A program made the translations under genes and the position numbers. From Candidatus Nitrosopumilus sp. (GTDB lineage: Archaea; Thermoproteota; Nitrososphaeria; Nitrososphaerales; Nitrosopumilaceae): DNA of 64,000 nt. Under the pieces are notes generated by a model. That model was not told the origin of the DNA and ran no database searches. It worked only from the letters and a program-made list of their open reading frames with translations. Position 1 is the stretch's first letter. Each line of letters starts with the position of its first letter. This document shows, piece after piece, positions 25,176 to 33,989 of this stretch. The stretch is taken from positions 39,502-103,501 of the forward strand of contig JAOLZN010000002.1 of the NCBI GenBank assembly GCA_028343855.1. The letters run 5' to 3'.

Positions 25176-25496
25176 TTATTTTTCTTTAATTTTGTCTATC
25201 ATTTCTAGTACTGAATTAATTGATTTGAGTATGGCCTGTTGTTTATCGTGATCCATTTCTTTTTCTAACTCTTTTGATAAATCCTCCAACTTTTTATCCA
25301 GTGTCTGTTTTAGTGGATTTTCCCTCTTTTCTTCAGTTACAATTTTTTTCTTTCCTGGTTTTCGTCCACATTTTGTGCATAATGCTTGCCCTTCTTTCAT
25401 TACTCTTACTCCCTTACAATATGGACATGGTTCGCTTAGTAATGTGGCACCATTTAATAGCATTTTAGCAGCTTCTTTTCTGAGTTCTTCTGACAC
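25176..25496 (-). CDS. ZNRD2/SSSCA1 (autoantigen p27, UPF0148)-like protein
   Basis: A 106-residue protein with an N-terminal helical region (SEELRKEAAKMLLNGATLLSE), a zinc ribbon of two CX2C pairs (EPCPYCKG at about 23-27 and LCTKCGRK at about 40-43) and a long charged coiled-coil tail with repeating Lys/Glu. This is the archaeal homologue of the human p27 autoantigen family. No precise function is established. It is on the minus strand, 38 bp upstream of Sec61-beta, and divergent from aIF1. Confidence 0.85.
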   Translation of the reverse strand: MSEELRKEAAKMLLNGATLLSEPCPYCKGVRVMKEGQALCTKCGRKPGKKKIVTEEKRENPLKQTLDKKLEDLSKELEKEMDHDKQQAILKSINSVLEMIDKIKEK

Positions 25497-25594
25497 AGGT
25501 TTTCATTGTTTTTGCATTTAAAAAATCTGATTGTTTTTTATTTTTATGCCAAACAAGGCTTAATAGTGCGTATCATTGAATCCATTTCGAACGT

Positions 25595-25903
25595 ATGGCA
25601 GTAATTTGTAATACTTGTGGTCTACCTGAAGACTTGTGTGCATGTGGGGAACTTGCAAAAGATAGTACTAAAATTATAATTCGATTAGAAACTAGACGAT
25701 TTAAGAAAAAGGGTACAATGATCGAAGGTCTTGATCCAAAATTGAATAATTTAGAAACTGTTGCAAAGGATCTTAAAAATAAATATGCTTGCGGCGGAAC
25801 TGCAAAAGAAGGTTATATTTTCTTACAAGGTGATCATAGAGACACAATTAAGGATACTCTGGTTAATTTGGGTTTTGCTGAAGATACTATAGAACTTCAT
25901 TAG
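25595..25903 (+). CDS. Translation initiation factor aIF1 (SUI1)
   Basis: A 102-residue SUI1-domain protein. It has an N-terminal zinc-binding segment (CNTCGLPEDLCACG) and the core: IIIRLETRRFKKKGTMIEGLD, TVAKDLKNKYACGGTAKEG and the GDHRDTIKDTLVNLGF C-terminal strand-helix. It binds the small ribosomal subunit next to the P site and monitors start-codon choice. The ATG lacks a ribosome-binding sequence and is a few bases from the expected transcription start of a TATA-like GCTTAATAG at about 25558, suggesting a leaderless or nearly leaderless mRNA. It sits 7 bp before the CPBP protease gene. Confidence 0.97.
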   Translation: MAVICNTCGLPEDLCACGELAKDSTKIIIRLETRRFKKKGTMIEGLDPKLNNLETVAKDLKNKYACGGTAKEGYIFLQGDHRDTIKDTLVNLGFAEDTIELH

Positions 25904-25910
25904 AAAAAAA

Positions 25911-26891
25911 TTGCAAAACCCAAGTAAGATATTTCAACTATTTGGAATTCCTTTTACTGCCCTATTGTCTGTAATTTTTGGATTACTTCTAATTTCTTTC
26001 CCTATTGGAATTTACATTGTATTTGAAACGGATATTGGTGATGACATCAATTATGATTATCCAATCACACACTTAGATCTTTTTAGTCAAACTAATTTCT
26101 ATCAATCTTCTATTGATCTAAGTCTTGGAGATGTGTTTGTAGTTTTATGGATGTTTTATCTTGGTATTTTTGTTATTTCTATTCTTGGTCCTAAACAAAA
26201 TTTTCTAAAATCTATTTTATCTTTAATTTCTATGGGTCAATATGATGTAAAATTAAATTACATGTTTGCTATCACAAAATGGTTATCTATACTAATTTTA
26301 ATTTCTGCATTAATTAATTTCATTCAAGAGTCTTTTGGAATAATTACTGTTCCTCCACTTGGCGATAATAATTTAATTCAATTTTTTTACGTATCTCTTG
26401 CTCCTCTTTTAGAGGAATTTCTATTTAGAATAATATTAGTTGGAATTCCTCTATTTGCATTATATTCTAGTCGTGCGTCTTTACGTTATTTTTTAAAATG
26501 TTTGTGGAATCCTTCATCATTAAATATTCTTGATTCCAAAAAAGCTATTTTGATAATTGTTTTTGTAGGCATTTCTTTTGGATTTGCTCATATTGCATTT
26601 GGTGATTCTTGGAGTGAAGGTAAATTTGCTCAGGCTACTGCTGGTGGAATTATCTTGGGGTGGGTATATTTCAAATATGGTATTGTAACATCTTTGTTGA
26701 TACATTGGGCTACTAATTATTTTATTTTTGCATATGCTCATTTTATTTCTCAAATAAATTATGTTCCATTGGAAATTGCTTTTGCTAACCCTTTGATGTC
26801 TTCATTAGAGTTACTGTTTTTATCTTCTGGAGTATTGGGTGTGTGTATTCTATTTCTAAATAAATTTTATTTAAAAAAATCTTTAATTTAG
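25911..26891 (+). CDS. CPBP-family intramembrane glutamic protease
   Basis: A 326-residue membrane protein with eight or so hydrophobic segments. The CPBP/CAAX-protease motifs are all visible: LEEFLFRIIL (EExxxR with the catalytic Glu pair), GFAHIAFGD (FxxxH) and LLIHWATNYFI (HxxxN) in the last helices. In bacteria and eukaryotes the family cleaves prenylated or bacteriocin-related peptides or intramembrane substrates; the archaeal target is unknown. It lies 7 bp after aIF1, so the two may share an mRNA. Its stop overlaps that of the convergent cofC by 9 bp. Confidence 0.88.
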   Translation: MQNPSKIFQLFGIPFTALLSVIFGLLLISFPIGIYIVFETDIGDDINYDYPITHLDLFSQTNFYQSSIDLSLGDVFVVLWMFYLGIFVISILGPKQNFLKSILSLISMGQYDVKLNYMFAITKWLSILILISALINFIQESFGIITVPPLGDNNLIQFFYVSLAPLLEEFLFRIILVGIPLFALYSSRASLRYFLKCLWNPSSLNILDSKKAILIIVFVGISFGFAHIAFGDSWSEGKFAQATAGGIILGWVYFKYGIVTSLLIHWATNYFIFAYAHFISQINYVPLEIAFANPLMSSLELLFLSSGVLGVCILFLNKFYLKKSLI

Positions 26892-27515
26892 AATTTTTTT
26901 GATTTTCTCAGTTAGGTTGGGTTTTTCATTTAATTCTAGTAATAATTCTAAATCTTCTTGATTATCCACATCTAACATTATTCGTTTTACAAACACCATT
27001 GCAACATTCATTGTATGTTCTTTTGCTGTCTTCATGTGATTTCTATAACTATCATTATCATAATGTGTTTTCATAAGATCTATTGGCATTCTCACTAGGG
27101 CATTTGTTCCATCAAATTTTCTTGATGGAATTATTATTGCAAAATTTGGATGTAATTGATGCTTTAACATAAAATCAATATCCTGTGTTTTGATATTTGG
27201 TATGTCTTGAGGAAATACTATTGATGCATTAAAATTATTTTCTAACAGATACTCGTCTGCAAGAGATACTGCTTGATTTACACTTTCTTCTTTTTCGTCT
27301 ATTATTGTAATTGTATTGAATTTCTTACCTATTTCAATTGCTTTTTTTTCTTTTGTTATTAAAATTATTTCTTCAATTTTTGGCGAGATGGATAGTACTT
27401 GTAGGATTTCCTCTAACATAATTTTACATAGTTCTTCTACTTTTTCTGTGGGTAAGTGTAATCTAGTTTTTGCATTAGAAAATGTCTTTACTGGAATTAT
27501 TGCTGCTATTTTCAA
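26883..27515 (-). CDS. cofC: 2-phospho-L-lactate guanylyltransferase (CofC)
   Basis: A 210-residue nucleotidyltransferase: the N-terminus IIPVKTFSNAKTRLHLP is the GT-A-like dinucleotide loop and VFPQDIPNIKTQDIDFML the metal-site region of CofC. It activates 2-phospholactate (or phosphoenolpyruvate in some taxa) with GTP to give the dinucleotide used by CofD in F420 synthesis. It directly adjoins cofD on the minus strand with a 1-bp gap, confirming the role. The C-terminus (NLTEKIKKILN) overlaps the end of the convergent CPBP gene. Confidence 0.93.
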   Translation of the reverse strand: MKIAAIIPVKTFSNAKTRLHLPTEKVEELCKIMLEEILQVLSISPKIEEIILITKEKKAIEIGKKFNTITIIDEKEESVNQAVSLADEYLLENNFNASIVFPQDIPNIKTQDIDFMLKHQLHPNFAIIIPSRKFDGTNALVRMPIDLMKTHYDNDSYRNHMKTAKEHTMNVAMVFVKRIMLDVDNQEDLELLLELNEKPNLTEKIKKILN

Positions 27516-27516
27516 A

Positions 27517-28437
27517 TTAAACGTGCACTTGTTTTAGAATGAAATTTGCTAATGCTTCTTCTGCTAATTTATTTTTCATAGTAATTTTTGTTTCATATGC
27601 TTTCATATCTAATCCTTGAATTTTACTAACAAGTGCTTTATCTTTTGTATCTACAATTACATTAGAACATACATCTGAATACATTTTTGCTAACCCATAT
27701 GAGTTTGATTCAATTCCTGCTGCTTGCATGTATTTTGCTGCTGGGCCACTAATTGAATTATCTCCAATTAATGGACTCACTGCAATTACTTTTTTCTTAA
27801 TTTTTGATAATTCTTTTCTAATTCCTTTAATTTGTAACATTGGACCAATTGATGTTAGTGGATTGCCTGGTGCTATTATTACCATGTCTGCATCATGAAT
27901 TGCATTGATTGCTTCTGGATTTGGTCTAGCTTTATCTGCACCGATATATTGAATTCCTTCTACTGGGTCCATTCCTCTATGTTTTACCCAGTATTCTTGT
28001 AAATGTAATTCCCCTTTGTTTGAAGTTATTCTTGTTTCAACTGTATTGTCTGTAACTGGAATAATGTTTGCTGTAACTGCAAATTTCTCACACATCCATT
28101 TTGTAATGTCACTAAGATTTCTTCCATTTTTTAACATGTTTGTTCTGATCAAGTGAGTTGCTGCATCTCTGTCTCCTACTCCAAACCATGTCTCTTCACC
28201 AAATACTTCCATTTGTCTCAAAAAGTTGAATGTATCTTTTTTAATTCCCCATCCTCTTTCTTGGTCAAGTAAATCTGCTAATCCGTAAATTATTGTATCA
28301 ATATCTGGGCATACATAAAGTCCGTATAACCAATAATTGTCTCCTACATTGCTTATTACGTTGACTTTTTTTTCTTGAGCTACCAAACCTCTTACGAGTT
28401 TGACCGATCCCGTTCCTCCTGCTAGTACTGTAATCAT
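27517..28437 (-). CDS. cofD: 2-phospho-L-lactate transferase (CofD)
   Basis: A 306-residue CofD/UPF0052-like enzyme that moves the phospholactyl group from the CofC product to FO, giving F420-0. Seen are VLAGGTGSVKLVRGL at the very N-terminus (nucleotide loop), VNVISNVGDNYWLYGLYVCPDIDTIIYGLADL, GVGDRDAATHLIRT and IIAPGNPLTSIGPML. It is full length. Start ATG at 28437 and downstream 1-bp gap to cofC mean a clear two-gene operon. Neighbour upstream, divergent, is the tail-rich membrane protein. Confidence 0.96.
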   Translation of the reverse strand: MITVLAGGTGSVKLVRGLVAQEKKVNVISNVGDNYWLYGLYVCPDIDTIIYGLADLLDQERGWGIKKDTFNFLRQMEVFGEETWFGVGDRDAATHLIRTNMLKNGRNLSDITKWMCEKFAVTANIIPVTDNTVETRITSNKGELHLQEYWVKHRGMDPVEGIQYIGADKARPNPEAINAIHDADMVIIAPGNPLTSIGPMLQIKGIRKELSKIKKKVIAVSPLIGDNSISGPAAKYMQAAGIESNSYGLAKMYSDVCSNVIVDTKDKALVSKIQGLDMKAYETKITMKNKLAEEALANFILKQVHV

Positions 28438-28535
28438 ATCATATCCTCTAAAACGATTTTTCGTAAGCAGTTACTCCATATTACTTTTTAGAAGATCCTA
28501 ATTTCGCAAATTAGCATTTGTTACAAGAAGTTAGG

Positions 28536-28548
28536 ATAAGTTTATTAC
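28536..28548 (+). promoter_or_regulatory. TATA box for the 449-residue membrane protein (leaderless spacing)
   Basis: AAGTTTATTACGG is centred about 27-28 bp ahead of the GTG start at 28571, the expected distance for a leaderless transcript. The purine-rich GGATAAG directly 5' may act as BRE. Confidence 0.4.
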
Positions 28549-28570
28549 GGCTATTTAGTGGATTTTAGTC

Positions 28571-29920
28571 GTGACTAAGGCTATATTTTTAACCATTTTG
28601 CTTGCTGGTCTTATTGTTATTGGTTCAAGTGCTCCTGCATTTGCTGCACAATTAGATACTACACTTAATCCAAATAATGCTGAATCTCCATTTAAAATGA
28701 GTTATCTCAAAACTGTCTTTATTGAATATCCAAACGGCGGTGATTTGTTTGACGCTTTAGGTGGAACTCAATGGAAAACCGAAGGAACAGCTGATGCAAC
28801 AAATCCTGGAGTTCAAACATTAATGATGGAACTTAACGATGGAATTCAACAAGATGGAAGTCAGGCAAGAGTTTCTGACTTGAATGTTACATATGAATTT
28901 CAATTAACTGGTAGAAATTTACAAACTTCTATTGATTACCGTGTAATTTTAGAGGGAACTATTACTGATTATATTATTACTGAAGATTCTCAAAAAAAAT
29001 TAGTTGATTTAGGATGGAGAGGTTTAACCGCTACATCTTCTATTGTCATTGATGGTGTTGAAATCAATATTCCTTTAGACACTTTGAAAACTGAAGAACC
29101 AATTCTTTACAATACTTTTGTTGACACTGAAGCTGAATCTGTACTTAATCGAGAATTAATTAACGCTCATTTTATTGTAGAACAACCATTAACTAATTGG
29201 CATTTCTTGTTTGACCCAACTGGAATCAATGCTGATGCAAATACATTTGGATTAGATGACTCAATTCAAGGCTTTGTTGTTTCAAGTTGGACTATGGGTG
29301 AAAGTAGTATTAGAGAAGGTCGACAGGTTGAACGTGTCTTTGAAGCAGAAGTAATGGCTGATGAAACTTACATTGTAAGAAGTGTTCAATCTACTGATAC
29401 TGCAAACTTGTCTTCTATTGGATTTGGTGCTTTGGATGTTTTAGATGGAGTTGAAATTATTGGTGTAACTCCAACTCCTCCTGAGGATTATATGACAACT
29501 TCAACTGGGGGTTTCCCAATTATGATTATTTATGGAATGGCTGGATTAGCTGCAGTTGCAGGAATTGGATTTTTCTTTATCAGTAGCAGATCCATGAAGA
29601 ATCAAAAGGTTGGTCAACAAGGAATTGATCCAAGTAATCTTGTTGGATATCAAACAAGTGCTTCTTCTGGCGGTTATCAAACAAATAGAGGTGAGGCTCA
29701 ATTGAAAACTGATACTGATTACAATCAAACAAGAAGTGTTTATGAGGAATCTACAGAGACTGCACATCAAGAACCTGAACCAACTCCTGAAGAAACCACA
29801 ACAGATGATTCTGCTAAACCAAAACCTACACTCCCAAAAGGATTTGAAGAAAAACCAGATGAACCTAAAGAAGAAACAAAAACTAAATCTTCTAGAGGAA
29901 CATTGCCAAAAGGTTTCTGA
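28571..29920 (+). CDS. Membrane protein with signal peptide, beta-rich ectodomain and PT/E-rich cytosolic tail
   Basis: A 449-residue protein not resolved to a named family. Residues 1-26 are a signal peptide (cleavage near SAPAFAAQ); residues about 27-310 form a beta-strand-rich ectodomain; one transmembrane helix is at about 316-338 (IMIIYGMAGLAAVAGIGFFFI); the remaining 110 residues are cytosolic, low-complexity and rich in Glu, Pro, Thr and Lys. The tail contains a PEPTPEE run and ends in two copies of TLPKGF. The start is GTG at 28571. The protein type is common among thaumarchaea; a role such as surface sensing or membrane organisation is only a guess. Confidence 0.7.
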   Translation: MTKAIFLTILLAGLIVIGSSAPAFAAQLDTTLNPNNAESPFKMSYLKTVFIEYPNGGDLFDALGGTQWKTEGTADATNPGVQTLMMELNDGIQQDGSQARVSDLNVTYEFQLTGRNLQTSIDYRVILEGTITDYIITEDSQKKLVDLGWRGLTATSSIVIDGVEINIPLDTLKTEEPILYNTFVDTEAESVLNRELINAHFIVEQPLTNWHFLFDPTGINADANTFGLDDSIQGFVVSSWTMGESSIREGRQVERVFEAEVMADETYIVRSVQSTDTANLSSIGFGALDVLDGVEIIGVTPTPPEDYMTTSTGGFPIMIIYGMAGLAAVAGIGFFFISSRSMKNQKVGQQGIDPSNLVGYQTSASSGGYQTNRGEAQLKTDTDYNQTRSVYEESTETAHQEPEPTPEETTTDDSAKPKPTLPKGFEEKPDEPKEETKTKSSRGTLPKGF

Positions 29921-30079
29921 CATTTTTTTGTTTCTCTAAAATTTATTGTATTTTAATAATGAAGTATCTTTTTAGAAATTTAATTCAAAATTTGTAATCT
30001 AATTCATATATTTGTCTCATGTGAAACTAAAATAATTATAATTTTTCAAACATCTATGATTTCATTTTAAAATAATATT

Positions 30080-30363
30080 ATGTGTGCTGGGAGTAACCCT
30101 CCTTCTGTTTTCACGATATTTCGCTTTGCAGCCTACCTGAACCTGGTACAGGCACCTATGGTTCTGTTTGGCTTTGCTCCATGTGGGTCGTCTGTTTCAT
30201 TCCTTTTATGGAAACCTCAGGTTTTCACCATCACTGTGCGCCATATTGGATTATTTTCTGCTCCGTTGCCAACCATCTCTGATTATCTATCTCCAGATCA
30301 CATTTCCTGTATGGAGGGAGGAGTTTCCTCTGCCGTAGCAGCGTGTCGTGCTCCAGCTCACAT
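30080..30363 (-). ncRNA. rnpB: RNase P RNA
   Basis: On the minus strand this 284-nt segment contains the universally conserved blocks of P4: GCAGAGGAAACTCCTCCC near the 5' part and ACAGAAGGAGGGTTACTCCC near the 3' end. The ends ATGTGAGCTGG and CCAGCACACAT pair with one mismatch to make the P1 stem. Size and order match archaeal type A RNase P RNA, which with its protein partners matures the 5' ends of tRNAs. The ORF 30080-30391 on the other strand is only a shadow of it. Confidence 0.9.
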
Positions 30364-30394
30364 GGTAATGCTAATTTTTAATATGATTTGAATA

Positions 30395-31024
30395 TTACTT
30401 TGTGGGTTTTGTGCCTATGATAAACAATGTTCCAAATTCTCTTTTCCACTTTTCATTACCTTTCAAATCCTTGATTTGTTTTGTTTGTGTAATGAAACCT
30501 GCATTTTTAAAAAATTCTTTCCACTCTTTTTTTGAATGTAAATGCATTTGAATTTTCATCATATTACTCCATTTTGTCGTGGCTTTATTGTCTGTGTAAA
30601 AATCTGTACCGCAAAAGAACTGTCCTCCAGGTTTTAATAATTTGTAAATTCTTTGAATTGCATTCTCTATTGAATCTGCATAATATATTGACTCCATTGC
30701 AAAAATAAAATCAAATTTTCCTGAATACTTCCATTCTTCTATGTCTGTGCAAACAAAACTTTCTTTGTTATTTTTTATTTTTTTATTTGCTTGAATGATC
30801 ATTTTTTTACTTTTGTCTATTCCCATTGCTTTTTTACATTTTGAAATATTTGAAACATATCTAATTACCCAACCATTACCACAACCAACATCTAAAAATG
30901 AAAAAGGTTTGTTAAATGAAATTTTTTTTAAAATTTTTAATACATTCACTCCGTGTCCTTTTTCCATTGATTCTGCTTTCCCATTAATTGCCCACTCATC
31001 AAATTTCTTACTTACATTATCCAT
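30395..31024 (-). CDS. Class I SAM-dependent methyltransferase
   Basis: A 209-residue Rossmann-fold methyltransferase. It has motif I as FLDVGCGNGWVIRYVS (about residue 40-55), an acidic end of strand 2 (MGIDKSKKM), motif II CTDIEEW and a later FIFAMESIYYADS with post-motif VFRPG-like KPGGQFF. Substrate unknown. The N-terminus (KFDEWAINGKAESMEKGHG) resembles the small-molecule/ubiquinone-type family. It lies next to RNase P RNA on the same strand, with 31 bp between them, but no link is known. Confidence 0.85.
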   Translation of the reverse strand: MDNVSKKFDEWAINGKAESMEKGHGVNVLKILKKISFNKPFSFLDVGCGNGWVIRYVSNISKCKKAMGIDKSKKMIIQANKKIKNNKESFVCTDIEEWKYSGKFDFIFAMESIYYADSIENAIQRIYKLLKPGGQFFCGTDFYTDNKATTKWSNMMKIQMHLHSKKEWKEFFKNAGFITQTKQIKDLKGNEKWKREFGTLFIIGTKPTK

Positions 31025-31135
31025 AATTACAATATTTTTTTATTCAATTATAAACTTCTTGATACTGATGATTCATTCGAATCAATTCTACGTGTTCTTT
31101 ATAAGATATTTTCAGTAAATTATTTTGAAAAGAAA

Positions 31136-31351
31136 TTGCCTGATGAGTCTTGTAGAAATTGTGGTGGGTGTTTAACTGAAGCAACACATTGTTTTCAATG
31201 CTTCAAATCTACATCCATGATTTGTAAAACTTGTTCTGCATTGACTTCTGAACAATTTCATTCGTTATGTATGTCCAAATCGACCAACCAAAACATATCT
31301 GTGCCTAAAATCATGCCTAGCTTCTACATCTCTGTAGTTGCTATGGCATGA
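31136..31351 (+). CDS. Small cysteine-rich zinc-binding-like protein
   Basis: A 71-residue protein starting TTG at 31136. The N-terminal half carries seven cysteines in CX2C-like pairs: SCRNCGGCL, HCFQCFKS and MICKTCSAL, then LCMSK. A short hydrophobic tail follows (SFYISVVAMA). This looks like a double zinc-ribbon or Fe-S binding module. Not a family I can name. Upstream, GAAAATATCTTATAA-type A/T-rich sequence is available as promoter. Confidence 0.5.
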   Translation: MPDESCRNCGGCLTEATHCFQCFKSTSMICKTCSALTSEQFHSLCMSKSTNQNISVPKIMPSFYISVVAMA

Positions 31352-31387
31352 TTTTTTTTAATTCAAATATGATTTGAAAATTATAGA

Positions 31388-32599
31388 TTATTTCCCCTTG
31401 ACTAAATTGAACAATTGTCTGACTGCTAATTTTGGATGACTCATTGCTAATTTGACCATATTTGATAATCCAAAATCTGCTTTTATAAAATCTAAAAATT
31501 CTTCTGTTTTTAGTTCTTTAATTATATCTAATTCTTTATCCCATTCTTTATCTGATAATCCTATCCATCTATCTTGAACTTTTCCTGCAGAGTTAATTTT
31601 AGATTCAATTGCATTTCTCCAATTCTCTTCATACGGGTATAGGGATTTTTCATCTGTTTTATTATTTTTAATGGCATTTGACGCAACTTCTCCGGCAACT
31701 CTGCCAAATTTTATTGCATATCTAATTCCTTCTAAAACTAAAGGATTAGCTTGACCTGCAGTATCCCCTACTAAAATTAAATTATTAAAAACTGTCTTAC
31801 GTGATAATCCGTCGTTTGGAATTAATCCATAATGAAATTCTATTGGTGTGATCTTTCCCAATTTTTTTATTGGCCCTAATTTTTTTTCTATGATATCTTT
31901 AAGTCTTTGAGTTGGATCTATATTTGAGTCTGGTTTTCCTACCCCTACCCCTATTCTGACAATATTGTTTCCAAGTGGAAAAATCCATGCATATCCTGCA
32001 GGAGTATATTCTTGTCCAACCATTAGCCACCATGTTTCTGAATCTACATTTTCAACTTTTGCTTCATATTCTGCACCTACTCCAAATCTTTTCCATTGTG
32101 TGACAAAACCCATTGCTTTAGAAATTGTTGACGTAAATCCTGTTGCATCAATTATTACTTTGGCATGAAATGATGTTTTTCCATTTACTCCTATACCACT
32201 TACACCCACAATATCATTTTCATCATTTTTAATCACTTCATTGATATTGGTTTTTACAAAAATATCTACTCCTATTTTCTTTGCCTCATTAGCTAACCAT
32301 CGATATGTTTTTCTTACATCTAACACTGCAGCTGTGGCAACTACATCACTAATGGTTACTTGGTTATTTGGTGATGCAAACGAGAAATTTTTAATTGGAT
32401 TGTAACAATCGTCTGGAATTCCAAATTCCTTAATGCTCTCAATCCATGTTACTCCACTTGTTCTTACTGTTTCTGCAATGGTATTTTCTTTTTCAATTAG
32501 TGCCACTTTGATTCCATTTTTTGCAGCTGCAAATGCTGCTGATGATCCAGCTGGACCTCCTCCAACTATGACTAAATCGTAATTGTATTCTTCAGACAA
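31388..32599 (-). CDS. Geranylgeranyl reductase-family FAD enzyme
   Basis: A 403-residue FAD-dependent reductase: N-terminal dinucleotide motif DLVIVGGGPAGSSAAFAAAKNG, conserved middle QEYTPAGYAWIFPLG and a second glycine motif VGDTAGQANPLVLEGIRYAIKFGR. In archaea this family saturates the isoprenoid double bonds of digeranylgeranyl lipids; members also act on quinones, so the substrate is inferred. The size is standard. Upstream lies a small zinc-ribbon gene of the same strand, 53 bp away. Confidence 0.88.
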   Translation of the reverse strand: MSEEYNYDLVIVGGGPAGSSAAFAAAKNGIKVALIEKENTIAETVRTSGVTWIESIKEFGIPDDCYNPIKNFSFASPNNQVTISDVVATAAVLDVRKTYRWLANEAKKIGVDIFVKTNINEVIKNDENDIVGVSGIGVNGKTSFHAKVIIDATGFTSTISKAMGFVTQWKRFGVGAEYEAKVENVDSETWWLMVGQEYTPAGYAWIFPLGNNIVRIGVGVGKPDSNIDPTQRLKDIIEKKLGPIKKLGKITPIEFHYGLIPNDGLSRKTVFNNLILVGDTAGQANPLVLEGIRYAIKFGRVAGEVASNAIKNNKTDEKSLYPYEENWRNAIESKINSAGKVQDRWIGLSDKEWDKELDIIKELKTEEFLDFIKADFGLSNMVKLAMSHPKLAVRQLFNLVKGK

Positions 32600-32651
32600 G
32601 TAAATTCTATGATAACTATCTAGGATATAATTTTGAGTATATCTAAATTTT

Positions 32652-32873
32652 TTATTTTTTTAATACTGGTTCGCCTGTAGTATCATTTTCTCTTTCTATA
32701 TCGAATGTTTCCATGTGTGCTGGGTCTCTGTGCATATAGCTATGAGTCTCTCCTCTTATGTTTCTGCAAAATTTTGAATGAATTGTTTTTTGGACTTCTA
32801 AAGTTGTTTCATTTTCATGAAATAGTCTCTTTCCGCATTCTTCACATCTAAATTCAGGCATAAATCTCATCAA
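32652..32873 (-). CDS. Small hypothetical protein with CX2C pair
   Basis: A 73-residue protein (the ATG at 32861, giving MPEFRCEECGKRLF, is also a possible start). One CX2C pair near the N-terminus and a second Cys/His set (SKFCRNIRGETHSYMH) form a likely zinc site. The C-terminus is acidic and probably disordered. Thaumarchaeal neighbours of this type are known to me only as conserved hypotheticals. No clear role; the reductase gene follows on the same strand. Confidence 0.5.
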   Translation of the reverse strand: MMRFMPEFRCEECGKRLFHENETTLEVQKTIHSKFCRNIRGETHSYMHRDPAHMETFDIERENDTTGEPVLKK

Positions 32874-32973
32874 TTACAAATCTATTTAGATGTTTCAGAA
32901 TTATTTATGGCTGATCTATGTGGTGTATTCCTATGATCCTAAACTTTAGATGTTTCAAAATATTTTATAATTT

Positions 32974-33090
32974 ATGTCTGAATTTGATCTTACTTCCTTT
33001 ATGATGTGGGGAGTAATTACTGGAATTAGTATGCTCGTTTTTGGATTTTCATATCGTAGATATTTGAGACGAAATAATTTTGTTTTTTAG
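32974..33090 (+). CDS. 38-residue single-pass membrane microprotein
   Basis: ORF too short for the supplied track (ATG 32974, TAG 33090). After MSEFDLTSFM there is one hydrophobic helix (about residues 10-27) and then a strongly basic tail (YRRYLRRNNF), which fits the positive-inside rule for a type I/II membrane peptide. No family recognised. It ends 2 bp from the convergent dehydrogenase gene. Confidence 0.45.
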   Translation: MSEFDLTSFMMWGVITGISMLVFGFSYRRYLRRNNFVF

Positions 33091-33092
33091 GT

Positions 33093-33965
33093 TTAGGAAT
33101 TATTAATTTTTTTAATATACTCTATTATTCCTGTATAGTCCAAATCCCCAAACCCTTCACTTATTGCATTCGTGTATATTTCTTCAGCTTTACTTATCAT
33201 TGGTAATTCAATTCCTGAATGTTTTGCAGCATTTGTCATGGTGGTAATATCTTTTTTTAAATTTGACAGTGTAAATGTTGCATCGTAATCCCCGTCTATC
33301 ATTTTGAATGCTTTATTTTCACTCATCCCTGTTTTGAAATATGTTGAATTTAGAACTTCTAAAAATATCTTAGGATCTACATTCAATTTTTTAAGCAGTG
33401 TAATTCCTTCGGATAATGATAACGCCAACATGGTAATTTGTAAATTCATGGCTAGTTTGATTGAATTTGCAATTCCTTGTTCTCCTAAAAACAATATTTT
33501 ATTTGCAATTTTTTCAAATATTGGTTTACAATAATCAAAACTAGATTTTGGACCTGATACCATCATTACTAATTTACCTGTTATTGCAACATTTGGCCCT
33601 CCCATGACTGGAACTTCTATTTTTTTAATATCATTTCGTTGAAATTCATCTGCAATTTTTTTTGATTCCTCTGCATCAATTGTACTCATGTCTGCAATTA
33701 TTGGTTTTTTATTTTTACTTTCAACAATACCTTTTTCTCCAAATGAAACTTCTCTTACTGCTATTGCGTCTTTTACCACGATGATTACCAGTTCTGTATT
33801 TTCTGCAACTGCTTTTGGTGAATCCATTACTTTGGCACCGTTTTTCTCTACTCTCATTGTTTTTTCTTTTGTTCTATTGTAAACTGCAACATCTTGCCCC
33901 AAATTTAATAGATTTAGTACTATTGCTTCACCTAGCATTCCAATTCCTATTACTCCTATTTTCAT
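33093..33965 (-). CDS. Beta-hydroxyacid dehydrogenase (3-hydroxyisobutyrate/6PGDH-like)
   Basis: A 290-residue NAD(P)-dependent enzyme. The N-terminal Rossmann motif is GVIGIGMLGEAIVLNLLN; the substrate region has KKIEVPVMGGPNVAITGKL; the catalytic lysine lies in GIANSIKLAMNLQI; the C-terminal domain is all helical. The family includes 3-hydroxyisobutyrate dehydrogenase, tartronate semialdehyde reductase and glyoxylate/succinic semialdehyde reductases; the substrate cannot be chosen from sequence. It is 24 bp downstream of the 128-residue hypothetical gene, likely one operon. Confidence 0.88.
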   Translation of the reverse strand: MKIGVIGIGMLGEAIVLNLLNLGQDVAVYNRTKEKTMRVEKNGAKVMDSPKAVAENTELVIIVVKDAIAVREVSFGEKGIVESKNKKPIIADMSTIDAEESKKIADEFQRNDIKKIEVPVMGGPNVAITGKLVMMVSGPKSSFDYCKPIFEKIANKILFLGEQGIANSIKLAMNLQITMLALSLSEGITLLKKLNVDPKIFLEVLNSTYFKTGMSENKAFKMIDGDYDATFTLSNLKKDITTMTNAAKHSGIELPMISKAEEIYTNAISEGFGDLDYTGIIEYIKKINNS

Positions 33966-33989
33966 TGAGTTGTCTCCAAACTGTTACCA

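Noticed and set aside
30080-30391. 103-residue plus-strand ORF
   Set aside because: It coincides with the RNase P RNA on the opposite strand; composition is that of structured RNA.
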